Assembly (NCBI GenBank): GCA_902785365.1
Contig: CACZYC010000002.1
Location: 69,011 to 133,010, forward strand
DNA: 64,000 bases
DNA from: an uncultured Ruminococcus sp.
GTDB taxonomy: Bacteria; Bacillota; Clostridia; Oscillospirales; Acutalibacteraceae
Reading direction: 5' to 3'
The notes beneath the pieces were generated by a model. The model was not told the origin of the DNA, did no database searches, and was given only the letters and a program-made list of their open reading frames with translations. Below, piece after piece: positions 44,602-54,142 of the stretch (its first letter is position 1; the number at the start of each line of letters is the position of its first letter). The position numbers and the translations under genes are program-made.

Positions 44602-47600
44602 CGTTCTCAGCTCCTTTTTCCAGTGTAGTAAAGACATCTTTGGCGTCCGCCTTGTCAAAATAGCGGTAGCTGTCGCCATACTTTCTGAGGCAAACGCTGT
44701 CGTAGGGACAATATTTGCATCCGTTTTCGACGCCTTTTATCGGGCTTGCCTCTACCCTGCCGTCAAGTAAATTTATACCCATTTGGCGAATGGTGTTGTC
44801 TATATGCTCAAAAATCAGATTAAACTGAGATTTGTCGGCAAGAGTTTCGCTGTACTTGTCATCGATGAGTTTTTTGTTGAGTTTGATATAATCTCCGCTA
44901 TTGTCCATACGACTGATGACGTCGGCGTCGTTGAGCACAAGACCGTTCATTTTAAGTGAATCGTTGAACTTTTTGGAAACATCCTTTTCGCTGCTGTTGA
45001 TTACGGGAGCGAAAGCGGGCATATAAAGTATTCCCGACGGAATCAGCTTTTTGTTATAATACTTCTCTCCGTTATTTCCTACCGCGCGAAGATATATGAG
45101 CATTTGCATATTGATTCCGTGGAGTATGTCCTGCAGTTTAAAAACCTTTTTGCCTGTTTTATAGTCGACAATTCTTATGTAATACTCGTCCTCGTTCTTT
45201 TCGCTGATATCAACACGATCAACAAACCCGTTGACCGAGACGCTGTGTTGACTGTCAATATCGACCTTGTAAGCCGGGATTTCACCGTCGAATCCGATTT
45301 GCAGTTCAAAATCGACGGGAGTAAAATCACTGTGCGCGAGCTGGCTTATAAGCTGTTTAATTAAAGAGAAAACATTTTGTTTCAGTCTGTCTACAAGGTT
45401 GCGGAATGAAGCGGGTTTGTCCTCAAGTCCGCCGTAAAGCTCGTTTGCATAATCACGGACAATGATGTCTACGGTAGATTTTATATCTTCATCGGATAAA
45501 TTATTGAGAACAGACTTGTTATGGATTTTCAGAAAGTTCTCGAGAACATAGTGGATAACTTTACCCACCTGGATAGCGTCAATCTCAGCGCTTTTCCTTT
45601 CCCTTACACGAAGTCCGTAGTTACAGAAATACTGAAAAGCGCAAAGATAATACTTCTCCAGCTGTGACGCGGATATGTTCATATTTTTGTTGAAAAGCTC
45701 TTCGGCGTTCTGCTTGTTTTCTATTCTGAACGGTTTTTTATTCAAAACATTTTCAATTCGGCTGATATTCAGCCTGTAGGAATCAAGCCCGCTGAAATAT
45801 TCTTTTAGTGATGAAATCTCTGAGGAGTTGTCGCTGTATTTTTCAGCAAGATAATCAAAAGCCTGGCTCTCGCTGAACAAATCAAGCGCCTCGTTGACAT
45901 CCATTGATGTTGAATGTACGCGGTTGGGAAACAGTCTTTCGATTTCGTTATAAATCTCTGAAGGGCGAAATGCTTCTCCCGCGAAATTTCCTGTATAGAA
46001 ACTAACTATAAGCTTTTCGCTTGGTGAAGTCAACGCGCAGTAAGCAAGATACTTTTCGTGGGCGGCAAGATATTCAAGACTGTCTGTGAGAGGAATGTTA
46101 TTCTCAATAAGGATACGTCGTTCTGTCTCTGAAAAAGCACCCGCCGTTTTGGGGATTGACGGAAATACTCCGTCAACAGCGCCGATTACAAAAACAACTT
46201 TTGCGTTGCTAAGGCGCACACGGTCGGCAACACCGACGTTGACCTGGTCCTGATAGGACGGAATGTCGCTGAACTTAATATCGCTTATGAGATAATCAAG
46301 ATACTGCTTGTATTCCTTTAAATCTACTACATCCTCACCCGCAGTCGCGACAAGCTTATCGAGAGCGATTGTAAAGAGGTTGTACACACGGACTTCCTCG
46401 TCCGCTTCGGAAAGATAACCCTCAGCTTGAAGCTTGTCATAAAACCTGTCCACAGAGCGTTCGAGATTATAGTCGGTCATAAGTTGATATAAAGCTTTTG
46501 AAATTGTTTTTACGGTAGCGTTTTTGCAGGCGCTTTGAAATCTGATAAGAGGTTCAACCGCGAATTTACGGGTAGCCTCAATAACAGCGAGCTTACTCAT
46601 ATCATCTTTTGTGAGTTTCTCAAAACCCGAGGGATTTGAACAAAACTCTTTTTTGAGAGAGGAACGGCCAATGTTCCAGGTGAACAAATAGTTCTCAAAA
46701 TCCGAAATCTCAATTTCAGACAAATCAAGAAGTTCTGTTTTAAGCATAGCGAGCAGCTTTTCACGCTCAAATCCGTAGATTACGCACTCTAAAGCGGAAG
46801 AAATAAAACGGATTACAGGTCGATTGAAAACATCCTTTGGAACGTTCATAAAGTAAGGAATTTCAAACTTATCAAACGCCGTGTCCAAAACGCCGCTGTA
46901 TGTTGATATATTTCGACAAATTACGGCTATATCGCTGTAATTGTAACCGCTGTCAACAATAAGGCTCTTGATTTTACGAGCGACAAACGAAGCCTCTCTG
47001 TAAATATCGGAGGCTATAAAAGTTTCAACACGGTCGGTCTTTGCAGTGTATTCAGCGTCGTTTGATTTTAAAGCGTATTTTTCTATAAAAGAAATTTCTT
47101 CGCAACCGGAACGTTTAATCCCGCTAAGAACAACATCCGGCTTTACCTCGATACCGTTGCGTTTTGCTGTACGTTTCACAAGCTTATATGTGCGCTCGGT
47201 TGTAGAGAACACGTCGCTGTCTTTAAACTCAATATCGAGGTTGAGCGTAATATAAAAATCTTTGGAGCGTCGCATAAGAGCGGAGATAACTTCAAGTTGT
47301 TGATATGTAAAACCACTGAAAGAATCAACAACAATCGTATAACCCTCGAATATTGAGTTTTCGCTGAGAATCTTATTCAGGCTGTTAAGGTTGTCGAGCG
47401 GGTCTATATATGTTCCCGAAAGAATGGCGTCATAAGCTTCCAGCACCAATGAGGTCTCGCTGAGCTTGCGTCTGAGAGTTTCACTCTCTATATTCGCACT
47501 CGCCGCGGCTATCATTTCAGGAGTTATGTTATCCTTCTTCCACTCCGAAAGCGAGTGGAGCATTAACTCGAGCGCGGATTTGCGTGTTTTAGCGGAGGCG

Positions 47601-47920
47601 AAAAAGTTAAGATTATCTTGACACTCCTTAATTGCTTTGGTGAGGATTATCCTTCTGACACCATCATCAATTACGTTGCGGGGAATATTGCCCGTCTGTT
47701 TAAACACATAATCGCACAGACGGTTAAATCCGAACACCTTAACATCTCGAGAAGCGCCCGCTCCCAAAATATTTAGAAAAGCTTTTTCGGTCTCGAATGA
47801 GTTCTGGTCGGGCACAAGCATAAGCAGCTTTGCGTCTCCTTTTTTCCTCAATTCCGATAGAATATTTAAGGCTTTGGCAGTCTTTCCGCTGCCGCTTTTT
47901 CCGAGAATAAATTGTAACAT
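44588..47920 (-). CDS. addB: ATP-dependent helicase/nuclease subunit B
   Basis: 1110 residues from the ATG at 47920 (GAGGT five bases upstream; an ATG at 47932 has no ribosome site). N-terminal P-loop LGKSGSGKTAKAL, a degenerate helicase core, and a C-terminal nuclease (IRIVDYKTGKK) with the iron-sulfur cysteines: one in YYLCAFQYF and three in GCKYCPYDSVC. Those four Cys are the 4Fe-4S staple of AddB. Start of the addB-addA operon. Confidence 0.93.
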   Translation of the reverse strand: MLQFILGKSGSGKTAKALNILSELRKKGDAKLLMLVPDQNSFETEKAFLNILGAGASRDVKVFGFNRLCDYVFKQTGNIPRNVIDDGVRRIILTKAIKECQDNLNFFASAKTRKSALELMLHSLSEWKKDNITPEMIAAASANIESETLRRKLSETSLVLEAYDAILSGTYIDPLDNLNSLNKILSENSIFEGYTIVVDSFSGFTYQQLEVISALMRRSKDFYITLNLDIEFKDSDVFSTTERTYKLVKRTAKRNGIEVKPDVVLSGIKRSGCEEISFIEKYALKSNDAEYTAKTDRVETFIASDIYREASFVARKIKSLIVDSGYNYSDIAVICRNISTYSGVLDTAFDKFEIPYFMNVPKDVFNRPVIRFISSALECVIYGFEREKLLAMLKTELLDLSEIEISDFENYLFTWNIGRSSLKKEFCSNPSGFEKLTKDDMSKLAVIEATRKFAVEPLIRFQSACKNATVKTISKALYQLMTDYNLERSVDRFYDKLQAEGYLSEADEEVRVYNLFTIALDKLVATAGEDVVDLKEYKQYLDYLISDIKFSDIPSYQDQVNVGVADRVRLSNAKVVFVIGAVDGVFPSIPKTAGAFSETERRILIENNIPLTDSLEYLAAHEKYLAYCALTSPSEKLIVSFYTGNFAGEAFRPSEIYNEIERLFPNRVHSTSMDVNEALDLFSESQAFDYLAEKYSDNSSEISSLKEYFSGLDSYRLNISRIENVLNKKPFRIENKQNAEELFNKNMNISASQLEKYYLCAFQYFCNYGLRVRERKSAEIDAIQVGKVIHYVLENFLKIHNKSVLNNLSDEDIKSTVDIIVRDYANELYGGLEDKPASFRNLVDRLKQNVFSLIKQLISQLAHSDFTPVDFELQIGFDGEIPAYKVDIDSQHSVSVNGFVDRVDISEKNEDEYYIRIVDYKTGKKVFKLQDILHGINMQMLIYLRAVGNNGEKYYNKKLIPSGILYMPAFAPVINSSEKDVSKKFNDSLKMNGLVLNDADVISRMDNSGDYIKLNKKLIDDKYSETLADKSQFNLIFEHIDNTIRQMGINLLDGRVEASPIKGVENGCKYCPYDSVCLRKYGDSYRYFDKADAKDVFTTLEKGAENVEQN

Positions 47921-47943
47921 AACAGACCTCATAAAAACTTTAT

Positions 47944-47985
47944 GAATTGCTTGAATTGCTTGAATTGCTTGAATTGCTTGAATTT
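47944..47985. repeat. Tandem 9-bp repeat upstream of addB
   Basis: The 9-base unit TTGAATTGC occurs in about four and a half head-to-tail copies between 47944 and 47985. It lies 25-65 bases upstream of the addB start, in the promoter or leader region. Confidence 0.85.
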
Positions 47986-48017
47986 ATAATAACATATTTA
48001 ATGTCCCATAAAAAGGT

Positions 48018-48611
48018 CTATGAGAATAATGACGAAATTTTAACAAAATACTCTACAATTTTAAACTTTATTTCATATCCCTCGTCAGTCATTATGCTGT
48101 ACTGATTATCGGTTGTCTTGGACTTTAAAGCGTTATAATCCGTACTCACGCCCACACACATTGACGGATACATCACACACCACCAGTTGTGACCTTCGCC
48201 GCTGCCGATAGTGATTCTCAGCGCGTTATACATGCCCGAAGGCATTGTGATTTTTCCGTAGTGACGAGTGTTGAAGTACATCTTTTTAATCTCCGCTTTG
48301 ACGGGATAGCTGTAACCGTTACGCTTTACCTCCCGCGCCGCGACATTTGCTATGGACTGAAGATTGTCATCAGTAAGAGTTTCAGCTTTTATAATGCTAT
48401 CAGCGTTTTTATACAAATTTTCGGTATACTTAAGAACCTTGTCGCGAACTTTCAGCTTTAATTCCTGGTCCGCCTTACTGTCGGAGTTCGCGAGAATATG
48501 AAGTCTGAAAACTTCATTACTGATATCTGTACATTCAGCTGAGAACGGAATAAGTGAAAACATAATACAAAGCGCCGTAGCCAAACAAATTGATTTTATA
48601 ATAAGCTTCAT
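48018..48611 (-). CDS. spoIIR: Stage II sporulation protein R
   Basis: 197 residues. N-terminal signal or anchor (about 1-25), then the family core: EVFRLHILANSDSKADQELKLKVRD, ITMPSGMYNALRITIGSGEGHNWWCVMYPSMC. In sporulating Firmicutes the forespore secretes SpoIIR to trigger SpoIIGA, which activates sigma-E in the mother cell. The ribosome site (AGGCAGG) lies inside the 3' arm of the upstream terminator hairpin. Confidence 0.93.
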   Translation of the reverse strand: MKLIIKSICLATALCIMFSLIPFSAECTDISNEVFRLHILANSDSKADQELKLKVRDKVLKYTENLYKNADSIIKAETLTDDNLQSIANVAAREVKRNGYSYPVKAEIKKMYFNTRHYGKITMPSGMYNALRITIGSGEGHNWWCVMYPSMCVGVSTDYNALKSKTTDNQYSIMTDEGYEIKFKIVEYFVKISSLFS

Positions 48612-48616
48612 AAAAA

Positions 48617-48654
48617 AACCTGCCTTAATCTTTTGAATAGATTATAGGCAGGTT
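48617..48654 (-). terminator. Terminator of the Lrp-aminotransferase-ispE operon
   Basis: AACCTGCCT (48617-48625) pairs with AGGCAGGTT (48646-48654), the stem continuing through TAATCT/AGATTA. Seven T follow on the minus strand, and the spoIIR ATG comes directly after them. Confidence 0.85.
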
Positions 48655-48670
48655 AAAATATTTTATTCAA
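48641..48670 (-). promoter_or_regulatory. Promoter embedded in the ispE terminator, reading into spoIIR
   Basis: -35 TTGAAT (48665-48670, in the last codons of ispE), 18-base spacer, -10 TATAAT (48641-48646, in the 5' arm of the hairpin). A transcript starting near 48634 would lack the 5' arm, leaving the spoIIR ribosome site free. A forespore sigma-F promoter was not recognised. Confidence 0.5.
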
Positions 48671-49535
48671 TTATTCTGCAGCCTTCTTTGACGGGCTCGC
48701 AAAGGAACACATCTTTGTAGTCCTTTTTGAGTGTTTGCAGGCATTTTTCAGCTTTCTTTTCGTTGTTGAACACAGCGAAAACCGCTGAACCCGAACCGCT
48801 CATACAAGCGCCGAGAGCTTTGTTTTTGAGCATTATTTTTTTTACTTCCTTGATTTCGTCCAAGTCAAGAGCAATTTCAAAATCGTTGAGCATGCAGGAT
48901 GTTACCATCCATATGTCGCGAGCGTAAATTGCCTTGACCATTTCCGCCGTGAACTCAGGATGAGCCAGGTTGGCAGAGTCAATTTTTGAATAAGCTTCAG
49001 CTGTGGAAACGCTGACCTCGGGCTTGCAAATTATAATCTTGCAGCGAGGAATTGAAATCATCTTTTTGAGCTTGGTGCCTGTGCCGCTCGCGAGTCTTGT
49101 GCCGCCGACTATACAAAAAGGTACGTCCGCGCCGACCCTCTCTCCTATCTCACACATTTCTTTCTCTTTAAGATGTGTGGAAAAGAGCATATTGAGGGCG
49201 AATATTACTGCCGCTCCGTCAGCCGAGCCTCCGGCAAGCCCCGCTTGAGTCGGGATGTTTTTTTCAATGAGTATTTTAATACCGCAGTTTTCAGTTTCGG
49301 TGTATTTAAAAAACGCCGCCGCGGCTTTGTAAGCGATATTTCTCTCGTTGCAGGGAACGCCCTCATAGTCGCATTGAATTTCTATATCCTCAGAAGATGT
49401 AGTTTCAACAGTAACATAGTCGTAAAGGCCGACAGCCTGCATTACCATGCTGACGTCATGATAACCGTCGGGACGACGACGCAAAACGTCGAGCGACATA
49501 TTTATCTTGGCGGGAGCCTGTACTTTAACCTTCAC
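48663..49535 (-). CDS. ispE: 4-diphosphocytidyl-2-C-methyl-D-erythritol kinase
   Basis: 290 residues. GHMP kinase of the MEP isoprenoid pathway: APAKINMSLDVLRRRPDGYH, IPTQAGLAGGSADGAAV (ATP loop), and ACMSGSGSAVFAVF. The GTG start overlaps the aminotransferase by 11 bases, with GAGGAGC upstream. Other MEP genes are not in the window. Confidence 0.95.
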   Translation of the reverse strand: MKVKVQAPAKINMSLDVLRRRPDGYHDVSMVMQAVGLYDYVTVETTSSEDIEIQCDYEGVPCNERNIAYKAAAAFFKYTETENCGIKILIEKNIPTQAGLAGGSADGAAVIFALNMLFSTHLKEKEMCEIGERVGADVPFCIVGGTRLASGTGTKLKKMISIPRCKIIICKPEVSVSTAEAYSKIDSANLAHPEFTAEMVKAIYARDIWMVTSCMLNDFEIALDLDEIKEVKKIMLKNKALGACMSGSGSAVFAVFNNEKKAEKCLQTLKKDYKDVFLCEPVKEGCRIIE

Positions 49536-50706
49536 TTTTTAGCTCCTCTACAAATTCCTCGATGCGCTTTAACGCGGTTTTAATGTTCTTTAAGGACTGA
49601 GCGTAAGAGATTCTGATGTAGCCCTCTCCGCACTCACCGAAAGCAGTACCGGGAACAACGGCTACACGCTTTTCCTGCACCAAACGAGTGGCAAACTCGT
49701 CACTTGAAAGCCCTGTGGACTTTATGCACGGGAAGGTATAGAAAGCTCCCAGAGGTTCAAAACAAGTCAATCCGATTTCGTTGAGCTTGCCGACAATCAG
49801 TCGGCGACGGATATCATAGTCGTCGCGCATCACAGCGACGTCATGGTCGCCGTTTTTGAGCGCCTCTATCGCCGCGTACTGAGCAGTTGTGGGCGAGGAC
49901 ATTATGCCGTACTGGTGAAGCTTGGTGATGTGGTCGACAATCTCCACGGGGCCGAGCACGTATCCAAGACGCCAACCTGTCATAGCGTAGGACTTTGAGA
50001 AACCGCTGACAACCAGAGTTCTCTCTTTCATTCCGTCGATCTCGGCTATGGAAACGTGGTGCTTTCCGCCGTATGTAAGCTCTCCGTAAATCTCGTCGGA
50101 AATCACAAAGAGATTGTGCTTTATTATAACTTTAGCAATCTTCTCTAAATCCTCACGCTCCATAATAGCGCCTGTGGGATTGTTTGGGAAAGGCAGAACA
50201 AGAACTTTTGTCTTGTCGGTTACAGCCTTTTCAATCTCATCGGGAAGAAGTCTGAAATTGTTTTCCTGTTTTGTTTCGATGATAACGGGTTTTCCGCCCG
50301 CCATAGTTGTGAGCGGTTCATAGCATACGAAAGCGGGCTGAGGAATCAAAACCTCATCACCCTCACTGACTACCGACCTAAGACACAGGTCAATACCCTC
50401 ACTGCCGCCAACGGTAACAAGCACCTGGCTGTCGGGATCATATTCAACATTAAAGCGTCTTTTATAATAATCGGCAATAGCCTTTCTCAGCTCAATAAAG
50501 CCTCGGTTCGGCGAGTACCAGGTTTTGCCGCGCTCAAGCGACACAATACCAGCCTCACGGATATGCCAGGGCGTCTGAAAATCAGGCTCGCCGATAGACA
50601 GGGATATTACGTTGTCCATTTCGACAGCTATGTCGAAAAACTTTCGTATTCCTGACGGCTTGACGCTGCTGATTTTATCGTTAATAAAATTCTGATAATC
50701 TATCAC
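49525..50706 (-). CDS. PLP-dependent aminotransferase, class I/II
   Basis: 393 residues. Fold type I aminotransferase of the PatA/AraT group: ISLSIGEPDFQTPWHI, VTVGGSEGIDLCLR, PNNPTGAIM, SDEIYGELTYGG, and the PLP lysine in VVSGFSKSYAMTGWRLGY. The substrate cannot be fixed from sequence; aromatic amino acids are possible. The GTG start overlaps the Lrp-type regulator stop (GTGA), a coupled pair. Confidence 0.9.
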   Translation of the reverse strand: MIDYQNFINDKISSVKPSGIRKFFDIAVEMDNVISLSIGEPDFQTPWHIREAGIVSLERGKTWYSPNRGFIELRKAIADYYKRRFNVEYDPDSQVLVTVGGSEGIDLCLRSVVSEGDEVLIPQPAFVCYEPLTTMAGGKPVIIETKQENNFRLLPDEIEKAVTDKTKVLVLPFPNNPTGAIMEREDLEKIAKVIIKHNLFVISDEIYGELTYGGKHHVSIAEIDGMKERTLVVSGFSKSYAMTGWRLGYVLGPVEIVDHITKLHQYGIMSSPTTAQYAAIEALKNGDHDVAVMRDDYDIRRRLIVGKLNEIGLTCFEPLGAFYTFPCIKSTGLSSDEFATRLVQEKRVAVVPGTAFGECGEGYIRISYAQSLKNIKTALKRIEEFVEELKSEG

Positions 50707-51182
50707 AGAACCATACTCCTTCTGTCGGTAGAGTCCTCATCAACAAGCGAGACTCCACCCAGCTTATAGGTTTTAAGCATAAAGTGCGTAGCTGTCGCCA
50801 CAACTCCCTCAACACAGGAAATTTTTCGCGCGACGAATGACGCGACGTCCTGCATAGTCGCGCCGTTTACAATTACGGCAAAATCATATGAACCGGCCAT
50901 GAGATAGAGCGTACGTACTTCCTCGAATGACATAATTTTTGTGGCTATGGAATCAAACCCGGTTTCTCTCTCGGGTGTAACCTTGAGGTCGATTACCGCC
51001 GTAACACCCGCGTCGGGTACTTTGTCAAAGTCGATAATAGCCTGATAGCCCTTTATTACGCCTGTCTGCTCGTATTCTTTAATCTGAGCTGTGATATAAT
51101 CCTCGGGTTCGCCGAGCATAAGAGAAAGTTCCTTGGTGGTGAAGCTTGAGTTTTCTCTGAGTATTTCAAGTAATTTGTCCAT
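50703..51182 (-). CDS. Lrp/AsnC-family transcriptional regulator
   Basis: 159 residues from the ATG at 51182 (ATGGAGGATAAA upstream). N-terminal HTH (LLEILRENSSFTTKELSLMLGEPEDYITAQIKEYE, read in part) and a RAM ligand-binding domain (IDLKVTPERETGFDSIA, YLMAGSYDFAVIV). Senses small effectors, usually amino acids. Overlap with the aminotransferase gene suggests it controls that gene. Confidence 0.9.
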   Translation of the reverse strand: MDKLLEILRENSSFTTKELSLMLGEPEDYITAQIKEYEQTGVIKGYQAIIDFDKVPDAGVTAVIDLKVTPERETGFDSIATKIMSFEEVRTLYLMAGSYDFAVIVNGATMQDVASFVARKISCVEGVVATATHFMLKTYKLGGVSLVDEDSTDRRSMVL

Positions 51183-51277
51183 TTTATCCTCCATATGGAA
51201 TTAAATATATAAATAATTGAGCGCGCGCGGAGCCCGCCATTCACTGTTAACTAATCAATGACCGCTGAGCACTTTTA

Positions 51278-51742
51278 TTATACTGTTTGCAAGACGTGAT
51301 TGTCAACTTTAGATTCCAGATTAGCGCATATCGCTATTCCGATACAAAGCAATTCATTGTGCTCACAGTTGATGTCCAGCTCATAACAATCATCATCAAA
51401 ACGACGAGAAAAGATCGCCGCGACGGAATTGTCAGCTTCCATAATATCAAAAGACTTTTCGAAAAAGTCGCCTCTGATATGCCACGACATACCGTAAAAC
51501 CAGCAGTAGGACTTTTTCGGGTTAATCAAAAATCTGATTGTCCTCTCGCTTGCCACAAGCGTATAAGTCCTCAGAGCGGGCAAAAGTATCCTCTTAATCT
51601 TGAGCAAAGTTTTACCCTTCAAGTCGCACAGTACGACGTGGTTCTTTGTACTTTTGACATAGTACTTGTTTTCGCCCGATTCATTAAGCACAGCGAAAAG
51701 AGCCCCGTCGATCGTCTTATCCCTTTTAATATATAATTTCAT
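51278..51742 (-). CDS. LURP-one-related/Tubby-like beta-barrel protein
   Basis: 154 residues from the ATG at 51742 (GGTGAT upstream). The pattern of short beta strands (YIKRDKTIDGALFAVLN, YYVKSTKNHVVLCDLKGKTLLKIKRI, YGMSWHIRGDFFEKSFDIM, AAIFSRRFDDDCYELDI) fits the LURP-one-related family, possible phospholipid or membrane-binding barrels. No catalytic residues are recognisable, and no partner is evident. A hypothetical protein is the alternative. Confidence 0.55.
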   Translation of the reverse strand: MKLYIKRDKTIDGALFAVLNESGENKYYVKSTKNHVVLCDLKGKTLLKIKRILLPALRTYTLVASERTIRFLINPKKSYCWFYGMSWHIRGDFFEKSFDIMEADNSVAAIFSRRFDDDCYELDINCEHNELLCIGIAICANLESKVDNHVLQTV

Positions 51743-51781
51743 AAAAATCACCGCTATTATTATAAGCGTAAATAAAAGAGA

Positions 51782-51811
51782 AATGTATCACAGATTCCTC
51801 TATGATACATT
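51782..51811 (-). terminator. Terminator after the Wzy-like gene
   Basis: AATGTATCA (51782-51790) and TGATACATT (51803-51811), 9 bp arms around a 12-base loop, followed on the minus strand by a T-rich run. Confidence 0.6.
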
Positions 51812-51840
51812 ATAAATCAAAATTATTAAATATACAATAG

Positions 51841-53262
51841 TTAAATCATATGTTTGGGAATGCGGTGCTTGTTAATGTTATAATACGAATCTTCCATAGG
51901 CTCGTATTTGTTTAAATACATACCCGTCTGACCTATCATATACCAGAACCACATTACCATAAAACTAATGTCAAACAGAAGCGCTTTTTCAAAGAGCGAA
52001 TAAACAAGATATCCGCAACAGAAAGCGAACAGGCAAGGCAGAATATCCTGGGAGTCCGCCTTTTGCCTCTTGAACAGATTGGAAACAGTATGTTTTCCGA
52101 AGCGCACTCCGAATATAGCGAATAATATGAATCCCAGAATACCCGACGAAACAAGTATCGTCAGATAACCGTTGTGCAAATCGTGGTGATGATAGTTAAA
52201 CGCGAGCGTGCCGCTGAGATACTCCTGGCTGAACAAAATAATATTTCCGCTGCCGATTCCGAAAAGCGGCGAGATTTTGAACAATTCTACACTTTCCTTA
52301 ATCAGCTTTGCGCGTCCGCTGTCCAGATTGGCGTTTTGATGCTCAAAGGTTATATCCTCCTGAGTAATAAGCGCCTCGTCCGAAAGCTGGGATGTTGACA
52401 TAAGGGAGGATACGGCTTTCTGGCAAACCAAACGGGTAAGATACGCCGCTCCGACTATATATACGCACGCGAGCAAAAGCGCCAGAGACTTAACAACAAT
52501 CTGCTTGAAGTTCATTCGAGCGGGATTTGAGAAGAAGTAGAACACAATTGTAAAAATCACGTAGCATACAAACAGTACAAACGAAGCGTTTGAATCACAA
52601 AGAAGCAGCGAGAACAGATTTACCGTCAGACATACCGCAAGCAGAATACGGCTGACTCTGGGTTTTTTCGCCTGAGCGATAAAGTCGTTCTTTGAGATGA
52701 TATGACAGCAGACAATAGATACTACCGAAACAAATCCGAGCATATTAGGATTCATAAAGAGTCCCGTAAAGCGGTTCTCAAATATGATAAACTTGATGAT
52801 GTAGACGTTCTGCCACGAAAACTCAAACTTAACACGGCACATCAGAAGAATGAAGCCGATTATTCCGACTATGGTAGTAGCGTAAATTATAAATTTGCAG
52901 ACCTTATACAGCTCCGCTTTGGGATTAATGTCTTCCTCAGACTGCATACCGTAGAATATGAAGAAGCATATGCCGACATGAAAGAACATAATGACGCTGT
53001 AAATTGTACCCAGCGAAAGGTGAATCATAATAGTGATGATATTAAGACCCATAAACGCCAGAAGCCAGATAGAGAACCTCATTCTCCTCAGACAATGCTG
53101 ACTGAATATCTTACGGAAAGTGAGTCTTATTCCCCAAAAGAACATAAACACCACGACAAGATACGCGGGAATCTGTATAAAAGATAGATTTGTAAAGAAA
53201 AGAACAGCAATATAACAGAATCTGAAAAACGACGGATCGTTTTTCAACGCTTTGTGTTTCAT
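51841..53262 (-). CDS. O-antigen ligase/polymerase-like membrane protein
   Basis: 473 residues with roughly ten to twelve membrane segments and a large outside loop before the C-terminal third. The HHDLHNGYLTILVSSGILG motif is the Wzy/WaaL signature. It probably polymerises or ligates a lipid-linked surface polysaccharide. It lies downstream of the priming sugar transferase in a two-gene operon (36-base gap). Confidence 0.83.
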   Translation of the reverse strand: MKHKALKNDPSFFRFCYIAVLFFTNLSFIQIPAYLVVVFMFFWGIRLTFRKIFSQHCLRRMRFSIWLLAFMGLNIITIMIHLSLGTIYSVIMFFHVGICFFIFYGMQSEEDINPKAELYKVCKFIIYATTIVGIIGFILLMCRVKFEFSWQNVYIIKFIIFENRFTGLFMNPNMLGFVSVVSIVCCHIISKNDFIAQAKKPRVSRILLAVCLTVNLFSLLLCDSNASFVLFVCYVIFTIVFYFFSNPARMNFKQIVVKSLALLLACVYIVGAAYLTRLVCQKAVSSLMSTSQLSDEALITQEDITFEHQNANLDSGRAKLIKESVELFKISPLFGIGSGNIILFSQEYLSGTLAFNYHHHDLHNGYLTILVSSGILGFILFAIFGVRFGKHTVSNLFKRQKADSQDILPCLFAFCCGYLVYSLFEKALLFDISFMVMWFWYMIGQTGMYLNKYEPMEDSYYNINKHRIPKHMI

Positions 53263-53298
53263 CTGTTCTCCCTCCTTACAATTATTTATGAAATATGA

Positions 53299-53985
53299 TT
53301 AATGGAATAGAACCTCTTTGACAGTTTTTAACATTAAATAAATATCGGTTTTAAAATCAAATGACTTTATATAAAGAAGATTATAGTGCATCTTTTTGGG
53401 GAGGATAATTCCGACATAATCCTCGTCGATGCTTTGGCTCATTTCAAGCATTCGATCCTCGTTTTTGAATTTGATGCTGGCAAGGCTCGTAATGCCCGCG
53501 GGCATAAGCAGTGTGGCGTACATCGCCTGGGTATATGAGTTTACATACTTGGGAACCTCGGGACGTGTCCCGACGATGCTCATATCTCCCTTCAGAACAT
53601 TGAACACCTGCGGCAGTTCGTCAAGGCGATACTTCCTGAGAAAATGGCCAACACCAGTAATTCTCGGATCTCTTGCCGAAGTAACGAGCGAACCAAGCTT
53701 ATCAGCGTTGACAACCATCGTCCTGAACTTATAGATATGGAACTTTCGGTTGTAGGTGGTAACCCTGACCTGCTTGTACAATACAGGACCCTTAGAGGTA
53801 AACTTAACGCAAAGAGAAATAATGATAATCGGAATTATCAAAATCACAAGTAAAATAAGCGAGATTGTAACGTCAAGAACTCTCTTTGCTCTCAAACTGC
53901 TCTTTTTATTTTTTAGTATATTATAATATTTTTTTACAGCGTCGTTTTGGAACTCCTCGGGGAGATCCTCAAAAGGCAGCAACAT
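53299..53985 (-). CDS. Priming sugar transferase (polyprenyl-phosphate phosphosugar transferase)
   Basis: 228 residues. One N-terminal hydrophobic segment (about 40-62) and the bacterial sugar transferase core: GPVLYKQVRV, FHIYKFRTMVVNA, RKYRLDELPQVFNVLKGDMSIVGTRPE. It adds the first sugar-phosphate to undecaprenyl phosphate. TCCGGAGGATTAT precedes the ATG. It pairs with the Wzy-like gene downstream. Confidence 0.9.
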   Translation of the reverse strand: MLLPFEDLPEEFQNDAVKKYYNILKNKKSSLRAKRVLDVTISLILLVILIIPIIIISLCVKFTSKGPVLYKQVRVTTYNRKFHIYKFRTMVVNADKLGSLVTSARDPRITGVGHFLRKYRLDELPQVFNVLKGDMSIVGTRPEVPKYVNSYTQAMYATLLMPAGITSLASIKFKNEDRMLEMSQSIDEDYVGIILPKKMHYNLLYIKSFDFKTDIYLMLKTVKEVLFH

Positions 53986-54054
53986 ATAATCCTCCGGAAT
54001 ATACGAAATATACGATATTATTCCACATTAATATTCTAAAAAATATTCTAACAG

Positions 54055-54083
54055 ATTATATATCAAAATAATAAATAATTCAA
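54055..54083 (-). promoter_or_regulatory. Promoter of the sugar transferase operon
   Basis: -35 TTGAAT (54078-54083), 17-base spacer, -10 TATAAT (54055-54060), about 70 bases before the ATG. Confidence 0.65.
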
Positions 54084-54142
54084 GACTTTTTTACATAATA
54101 TATATTAAAATATATAAAATAAAAGCCATTTATAATCGCAAC

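Noticed and set aside
47941-47990. CRISPR-like tandem repeats before addB
   Set aside because: The units are 9 bp and head-to-tail without spacers; no cas genes nearby.
49525-50706. Aminoethylphosphonate transaminase for the phosphonate locus
   Set aside because: It is a PatA/AraT-type class I/II enzyme 18 kb away in an operon with an Lrp regulator and ispE; nothing links it to phosphonates.
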